Source: Tritrichomonas musculus (Eukaryota; Parabasalia; Tritrichomonadida; Tritrichomonadidae). Taken from it: a stretch of DNA of 64,000 nt. Numbering within the stretch: position 1 is the stretch's first letter; every line of letters begins with the position of its first letter. This document shows, in pieces, positions 59,297 through 64,000 of this stretch. Under the pieces are notes generated by a model. That model did not search any database. It was not told the origin of the DNA and was given only the letters and a program-made list of their open reading frames with translations. The translations under genes and the position numbers were made by a program. Location of the stretch: contig JAPFFF010000013.1 in NCBI GenBank assembly GCA_039105265.1, forward strand, positions 1,550,001 through 1,614,000, written 5' to 3'.

Positions 59297-60163
59297 TTAT
59301 TCGAAATAGTACTTATTAGCAGAAATATTCATTACGAATTTTTCATGTGGTTCTTTATGTTGTAAGTATTCAGCTACTGTCTGCTTAGTATTTAATGAGT
59401 TATTAGTTTGTTGCAACAAGCTAGTAAAATCTTCCTCACTATATCCTGTATAACATATGATATCTGTTGCTAACCTTTTCGCATTCATATGAACAAATCG
59501 AATAGTTTGGATAGCCATGATACATGTTAAATTATAGTGTCTTGTCTTGGTTAACAACTTGATAAATTCACTATTACCATTCTTTAATAAATCACTACCT
59601 GCACAATCATCTAGTATCAATAATGTGTTATATGGATATGATGATGTTTCATACTTGACTAACTTATTGGCTATATATATTATTTTATCATTGAGCTCAT
59701 TTAAATGATGCTTCTCAATGAGCCTCCTCATTTCGTCATTGGTCTCTTTCATTCGAGATAATACATATTTGACAATAGCATAATACTTTATCTTTCTTCG
59801 AAGATGTCTTTTAAGATAACTCATTAATTCTCTTTCCTTTACATAATCGATTCTTGATTGTATCTGTTTATTAAGTGTTTCAGCTGTTTTATCCATTTTA
59901 CCAGAGCTTGAGCAAAATATTATCTTTTGGTAGTATGGATGTTTAAACAACCTCTCTGTTATCATAATATGTCTCCATATCCAAAAACTTTTACCAGCAC
60001 CTGGTTTACCAATTAAAAAGTATATACCATTTGTGCTAAAAGGATAATCAGGTGATAATGGTTTAATCAAAGCACCATCTATCTCTTTCATGTTCTTCCG
60101 TAAGGTCTCTTTAATCAATGTTTCTACTTTATTTATTAGTTCTGCACTTGGGGGTTCATCCAT
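59297..60163 (-). CDS. Maverick packaging ATPase (FtsK/HerA, A32-like)
   Basis: A 288-residue P-loop ATPase that would pump DNA into capsids. Walker A is GKPGAGKS (52-59) and Walker B is LLILDD (181-186), followed by an SEFIKLLTKTRHYNLT sensor-like helix and IMAIQTIRFVHMNAKRLAT. The length and motif spacing fit A32-like ATPases of Polintons and large DNA viruses. It lies ten bases downstream of the integrase stop-side boundary and just upstream of the 151-residue gene. All key residues are present. No host initiator is near the start (leader TTTAAAAATTTGTAA-ATG). Confidence 0.88.
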   Translation of the reverse strand: MDEPPSAELINKVETLIKETLRKNMKEIDGALIKPLSPDYPFSTNGIYFLIGKPGAGKSFWIWRHIMITERLFKHPYYQKIIFCSSSGKMDKTAETLNKQIQSRIDYVKERELMSYLKRHLRRKIKYYAIVKYVLSRMKETNDEMRRLIEKHHLNELNDKIIYIANKLVKYETSSYPYNTLLILDDCAGSDLLKNGNSEFIKLLTKTRHYNLTCIMAIQTIRFVHMNAKRLATDIICYTGYSEEDFTSLLQQTNNSLNTKQTVAEYLQHKEPHEKFVMNISANKYYFE

Positions 60164-60173
60164 TTACAAATTT

Positions 60174-61328
60174 TTAAATGTATTTCATAATTTTATCTGG
60201 TATTGGTTTGCCCTCAACCTTTTGACCTGCTTTAATTTGTCGTTCATAATTTTTCTTTTGTTCCAACCAATATTGTCTTTCTGCCGTACCAAGTACTAAT
60301 GGATTACCTCTCCTTACATCTCTAATAGTTTGTCTAGCAAAGGCATCATCACCTTCGACTCCTTCCCATTTTAAATCATACTTACCAGTATCTTCATCAA
60401 AGTTATATATTTTTTCAATAATACCTTCTTTACCTTCATTTAGTCTTTCAGCTACTTTAATCCTTTTGTCTCTTGTCCTTAACAACCTATATCCAGGGAA
60501 TGAACTTGTTGAACCATCTTTGGACTTGACCACAAACTGGTTACCTTTTTGCGAGTCAACTATATAAGACTCATTAGACAAATTACTTCTTCTTTTACCA
60601 AATGGTTCTTTTTCGAGTACTAACCTGACCTTCTCACCTGGATTAAAATGGTATGGATTAATGCGTGCATTCTTTTGTATGTACTTTATTTCATCCTCTG
60701 GAGTAATATCATTAGGTGCTTTATTATCTAAAGACCTATGAGGAGAGTTGTTATATATGTTGACCAAATCATGCATCTCCTTTGGTTGAATAAACCTATT
60801 TTCACCAATAGCATCTCTTATGGTTCTCATAAACCTATTAATAATGCCAAGTACATTATGGTTATTCTCAGTTGTTGTTCGGTATTTTATGTTCTTCTCT
60901 CTCATGAAGTCTAAGACTGTTGATGATAAATATGCTGCATCCTCATCACTTGTTATCGAATATACATGAGGTACATCATTAACAAATTTATGAAGTGCTG
61001 TTAATACTTCTCTTGCTCCTTTACCATTCATAGGATATGCATATGCTTTTCTGGTGTTGATATTGATGAACATTAGATAATTCAACCCACCTGCCTCTTT
61101 ATTATTAATGAAGGTATCCATTTGATAACCATGAGGATGTTTGGATACAATAGGAATAAATTGTGCTTTAGGTACTCTCTTATCATGTACTACTTTTTCA
61201 TCAAAGTATTTCTTTGCTTCGTCTTCATTTAGATTCTCTTGTTTTGCCATGCTAAGGTATTTGTCCAAGGTCTTCCATTTAGCTTTGTTGTATAATTTTT
61301 CATATGGGCTTGGTTCTTCTTTACTCAT
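60174..61328 (-). CDS. Maverick integrase (rve type) with chromodomain-like tail
   Basis: A 384-residue protein that would insert the element into the genome. The rve core has D71 in YQMDTF and D128 in ITSDEDAAYLS. Exactly 36 residues on, where the catalytic glutamate is expected, stands N164 in GIINRFMRTIRD. An SPHRSLDNKAPNDI helix follows, then an SH3-like segment (NPYHFNPGEKVRLV, SYIVDSQKGNQFVVKS, YRLLR). A chromodomain-like stretch follows (~302-340; GIIEKIYNFDEDTGKYDLKW). Family and role are clear. The E-to-N position is odd and is treated as a finding; E154 in TTENN is the nearest acid. It is packed 6 bases behind the 333-residue gene. Confidence 0.87.
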   Translation of the reverse strand: MSKEEPSPYEKLYNKAKWKTLDKYLSMAKQENLNEDEAKKYFDEKVVHDKRVPKAQFIPIVSKHPHGYQMDTFINNKEAGGLNYLMFININTRKAYAYPMNGKGAREVLTALHKFVNDVPHVYSITSDEDAAYLSSTVLDFMREKNIKYRTTTENNHNVLGIINRFMRTIRDAIGENRFIQPKEMHDLVNIYNNSPHRSLDNKAPNDITPEDEIKYIQKNARINPYHFNPGEKVRLVLEKEPFGKRRSNLSNESYIVDSQKGNQFVVKSKDGSTSSFPGYRLLRTRDKRIKVAERLNEGKEGIIEKIYNFDEDTGKYDLKWEGVEGDDAFARQTIRDVRRGNPLVLGTAERQYWLEQKKNYERQIKAGQKVEGKPIPDKIMKYI

Positions 61329-61334
61329 TTATTT

Positions 61335-62336
61335 TTAAATAAACATCTTATCGTATTGAAGGAATTGCATTTCGATTACAAATGAATCATTTGGAGGTAG
61401 TTTTGTTGGACAATTATAATGGGCATCACTATAGAAGTCTATCCAAAACCTTTGGTCCATTGAGTTTAACTTGAAGTACTTAATCGGACTATATTCAACA
61501 TCACTATCTCCAATATAGTTATGTAATGCTTGTTCACCTATCGATGAATATATTTTGCATGATTGTCTGTCCCATATATTATCAAATATTAATGTCTTAC
61601 TCCATGTTTGATATTTTTCTGGTTTATTTTGAAATATGCCATTACCTATATTAAACACATCTGCAAAGTCATCATTCCAGGATTTAAGTTGGAAAAAGTT
61701 CATATATGGTGCAGTATACTCCCAATCTCGTTCATTCTTACTATTGTTATAGTAGTATTTATGGTTCCCTGCTTTATTTCTTTCTGTATAAATGATTTCA
61801 TGAAAACCATTTTTATCATAGTATCCATCGGTTTGTATATCTCTATCCTGTATATCATCATCATTTTGAACAAATTTGTCTAATGTTGAAGTTTTAATGT
61901 ATGACTTGAATGCACGATTAACTGCATCAAAAAATCCACGTAAATCTCCATCGACTGACACCCAATCAATGACTTTGAAGCACCCATATTCATGATTTGA
62001 ACCAGTTATATAGTCTTCTTTTAGTGTTCCATCATTCCATGTTCCACCACAAACAAACTCATATGTTTTCTTATGTATCTTATATATTTCAATCTCTACT
62101 TCCATTTTGCGTCTTCTCTTAATGATATGTGCTGAACGAACGCCAACAATAGATTCCCCTTTGTTTGCAGTTGACCATTCTGGTGGGAAATTAAACCAAT
62201 ACCTATTAAACTTAGCTTTATCATGTTGAGCATCCTCAAGGAAGTAGGCTGTTTCGATTGGAAGAGGTGTATTACCATCATTAACTATATTATCTCGATT
62301 AGGATATAAAGTGTTAACACTTGGTGGTAATTCCAT
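61335..62336 (-). CDS. Maverick virion protein candidate (333 residues), possible minor capsid
   Basis: It starts MELPPSVNTLYPNRDNIVND. A folded N-terminal part includes FNFPPEWSTANKGESIVGVR, then a strand KMEVEIEIYKIHKKTYEFV. The middle contains a DIQTDG motif and Tyr/Asn-rich sequence. The end reads LPPNDSFVIEMQFLQYDKMF. Paired beta strands and size fit a jelly-roll-type minor capsid (penton) protein, and the position between protease and integrase is in the conserved morphogenetic block of Mavericks. The 249-residue plus-strand gene is a competing candidate for the same role. No firm family match. Confidence 0.45.
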   Translation of the reverse strand: MELPPSVNTLYPNRDNIVNDGNTPLPIETAYFLEDAQHDKAKFNRYWFNFPPEWSTANKGESIVGVRSAHIIKRRRKMEVEIEIYKIHKKTYEFVCGGTWNDGTLKEDYITGSNHEYGCFKVIDWVSVDGDLRGFFDAVNRAFKSYIKTSTLDKFVQNDDDIQDRDIQTDGYYDKNGFHEIIYTERNKAGNHKYYYNNSKNERDWEYTAPYMNFFQLKSWNDDFADVFNIGNGIFQNKPEKYQTWSKTLIFDNIWDRQSCKIYSSIGEQALHNYIGDSDVEYSPIKYFKLNSMDQRFWIDFYSDAHYNCPTKLPPNDSFVIEMQFLQYDKMFI

Positions 62337-62357
62337 TTCGAGTTGAATAAAAAGTCT

Positions 62358-63935
62358 TTATTTATATACAACACCTGTTTCTAATTCATTGTTTTGAAGT
62401 TCTCGAAGTATTCTCTTTCTAATATCTGGTATATTGCGTTGTTTAAACTTACCATTTCCTTCATGCAAAAAGGTACGACAAGATTCCATTAGAAACACTC
62501 CACAATCCTTGTTATTCTTTTGACTAGGTACATCATAATATTTTGCTTTTAACTTACCTGTTCCTGAAATATCGATCCACTTATTAAGTGTCTTTACCTC
62601 TGGTGCCATTGACTTATTCTCAGAGTCATAGCATTCGATTATTTTCTTTGGATATCGAACAATACATAAAACCCAATGTTCTCCATCTGAGCAAATGGGG
62701 ACAAATACTTTATCGAAATGTGTAAATGACTGTTTACCTGAGATAGGACTTTTCATCAGTTCATGTATTTTTTCCATATCATTAGTCTCATATGCTATAG
62801 AAAGGAAGGTATAAAATGCAGTAGGTAAAACCAATATTTTCTTTTTATCAAACTCTGCCTCATTTTGACCAGGTTGTTTATTCAATCTCTTTCCTTTGTT
62901 ATATAGAAGTTTCAAGTAGTCATCAATAACATCTTCTTCTATATTTTCATCATTGACTAAACTCCTCCAATCATGAATTTTATGACGTCTTTGGTCTACT
63001 GTATACTCTCCTGTCTTCTGTGGTGTCATACGGGGTTCTCTTGGAGGAGGACTAGTACCTCGAGAGGTATGTGATGATGGAAACTGTGGAGGTGGTGATG
63101 AAGGAGGAGGAGGTGGTGGAGGTGGAGGTGAACGAGAAGGAGGAGGAGGAGGTGGAGGTGAAGGTGAACGAGGTCGTTTTGATTTTTTCTTAGGTTGTTT
63201 TGATTTTTTCTTAGGTCTATCATCCTCGTCTAAATTTGTACTACTTTGAAGTAAAAGTTGAATTCTGTTTTGATTTTGATCCCTTGTTGGTGGCTCAACA
63301 TTTGTGGGTCGGTTCCTACCGATTTTCCTAAGGTTAAGATGATAATCATTTCGATTTAAAGTTGGAGGTCTGGGTAATGGAGCCAATTCAGGTATATCAT
63401 CTGTTTGAATACCTCTAGTTTTATATTCTTTCTTATCACTTTTCAATGTTCTTTCTTTCATCTGCTCTCTCAGTTCTCTAGCTGCTTGTTTTTCCTCCTC
63501 AGTCTTCATTCGAGATATCCTTATGTTGATAATATCATAATGTAATTTTATCTCTGTTAATATACCTTGATCTGATTCTTGGAGAGTATATTGATATGGC
63601 TTTAATACTGTTATGTAATGCCCATGTTCATCTTTATCATCTTGATTTTTCTTAATAGCAAACACACAACCTGTAAATTTTGCTCTTGGTTTCTCTCTCT
63701 TGAGTCTATTAGCAAATTCAAGTACGTCTTTAAAAGCTATACTAGTATTTAAATATGTCTCATATAATTTTTGTAGATTTATTTGATTATTAGAGAACTT
63801 CCATATAGTTTGACCCAAACCTCTTGTTAATCTTGCAACATCTCTATCAACTAGTTTAGGTCGAAATTTAATAGTACCTTGTAATAGTTGTATTTTATTG
63901 TTAGGTTTAGTTTGTGTACCTACATCACTTGTCAT
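62358..63935 (-). CDS. Maverick cysteine protease (Ulp1/adenain-like)
   Basis: A 525-residue protein. The N-terminal ~240 residues are specific to the element and include VGTQTK (5-10) and RGIQTDD (174-180). A basic hinge (KKKSKQPKKKSKRPRSP) is followed by a poly-proline stretch (~257-300). The C-terminal ~215 residues form a C48/C5-type protease: a helix with IEEDVIDDYLKLLYN, His420 in EHWVLCIVRYP, Asp437 in IECYDSEN, the oxyanion Gln472 in VPSQKNNKDCG, and nucleophile Cys478 in DCGVFLMES. It should process capsid precursors. The poly-Pro/basic linker is unusual for the family. Catalytic residues are complete. Confidence 0.88.
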   Translation of the reverse strand: MTSDVGTQTKPNNKIQLLQGTIKFRPKLVDRDVARLTRGLGQTIWKFSNNQINLQKLYETYLNTSIAFKDVLEFANRLKREKPRAKFTGCVFAIKKNQDDKDEHGHYITVLKPYQYTLQESDQGILTEIKLHYDIINIRISRMKTEEEKQAARELREQMKERTLKSDKKEYKTRGIQTDDIPELAPLPRPPTLNRNDYHLNLRKIGRNRPTNVEPPTRDQNQNRIQLLLQSSTNLDEDDRPKKKSKQPKKKSKRPRSPSPPPPPPPSRSPPPPPPPPPSSPPPQFPSSHTSRGTSPPPREPRMTPQKTGEYTVDQRRHKIHDWRSLVNDENIEEDVIDDYLKLLYNKGKRLNKQPGQNEAEFDKKKILVLPTAFYTFLSIAYETNDMEKIHELMKSPISGKQSFTHFDKVFVPICSDGEHWVLCIVRYPKKIIECYDSENKSMAPEVKTLNKWIDISGTGKLKAKYYDVPSQKNNKDCGVFLMESCRTFLHEGNGKFKQRNIPDIRKRILRELQNNELETGVVYK

Positions 63936-64000
63936 TTAAAAATCAAATAAAAGAAAGAAGAAGAAGATGTTGTTTATTAATGAAGGTTATCAAGGCTGCT
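63936..64000. other. Window edge within the Maverick
   Basis: These are 65 bases of A/G-rich spacer. The element continues outside; nothing can be called here. Confidence 0.3.

Larger units (their letters stand above)
39630..64000. mobile_element. Maverick/Polinton element (right end outside the window)
   Basis: At least 24.4 kb with the diagnostic Maverick gene set: protein-primed PolB, retroviral-type integrase, FtsK/A32 packaging ATPase, Ulp1/adenain-like protease and a double jelly-roll-type capsid protein. Most genes are on the minus strand, with a few short plus-strand genes. All long frames are open, with spacers of 6-80 bases. Trichomonad genomes are known to carry very many Mavericks. 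This one is long for the family because of two giant fibre-like genes. Terminal inverted repeats were not identified; the left end should fall within about 38.9-39.6 kb. Confidence 0.9.

Overview
The window looks like nuclear DNA of a trichomonad protist, most like Tritrichomonas (inference). It is very AT-rich and has no visible introns. Genes start just downstream of short TCAYWW initiator-like motifs. The host gene families are those that trichomonads have expanded: BTB-like/discoidin, BTB-like/tubby, BspA-like leucine-rich-repeat surface proteins, protein kinases and pseudokinases, and very large membrane cyclase-PAS proteins.

Region 1 (1-32.6 kb) is host-type DNA with sparse intact genes: a BTB/discoidin protein, a tubby-like protein, a BspA-like surface protein, a type II glycosyltransferase, a tandem-pseudokinase protein, a small unknown protein, a 1664-residue degenerate nucleotide cyclase, a kinase/C2/zinc-finger fusion interrupted by one stop codon, and a tandem calponin-homology protein. 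The long gaps between them hold non-autonomous repeats. These include a GC-cored inverted-repeat element with about 25 bp flanking direct repeats, a 1.46 kb giant palindrome, a 1.5 kb element with 13 bp terminal repeats and an 8 bp target duplication, several small hairpin elements, and a Tc1/mariner transposase remnant.

Region 2 (about 32.7-39.3 kb) has a different base composition. It carries two small open frames, duplicated non-coding DNA, a D5-like superfamily 3 helicase gene wrecked by at least four frameshifts (one deletes its Walker A lysine), an intact superfamily 2 helicase, simple-sequence DNA and a GC-rich structured segment. It is best read as a decayed virus-like element.

Region 3 (about 39.6-64.0 kb, open at the right edge) is a large Maverick/Polinton. 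It carries protein-primed DNA polymerase B, a retroviral-type integrase with a chromodomain-like tail, an FtsK/A32-type packaging ATPase, a Ulp1/adenain-like protease, a likely double jelly-roll major capsid protein, candidate minor capsid proteins, and two giant paralogous fibre-like proteins. Small proteins of unknown function fill the rest. Every element frame is open, in contrast with region 2. Replication-side and small genes have host-like initiators, whereas capsid, protease, ATPase and fibre genes have a T-rich/TAAATG-like leader without one. This suggests two expression classes and an element able to form virus-like particles.
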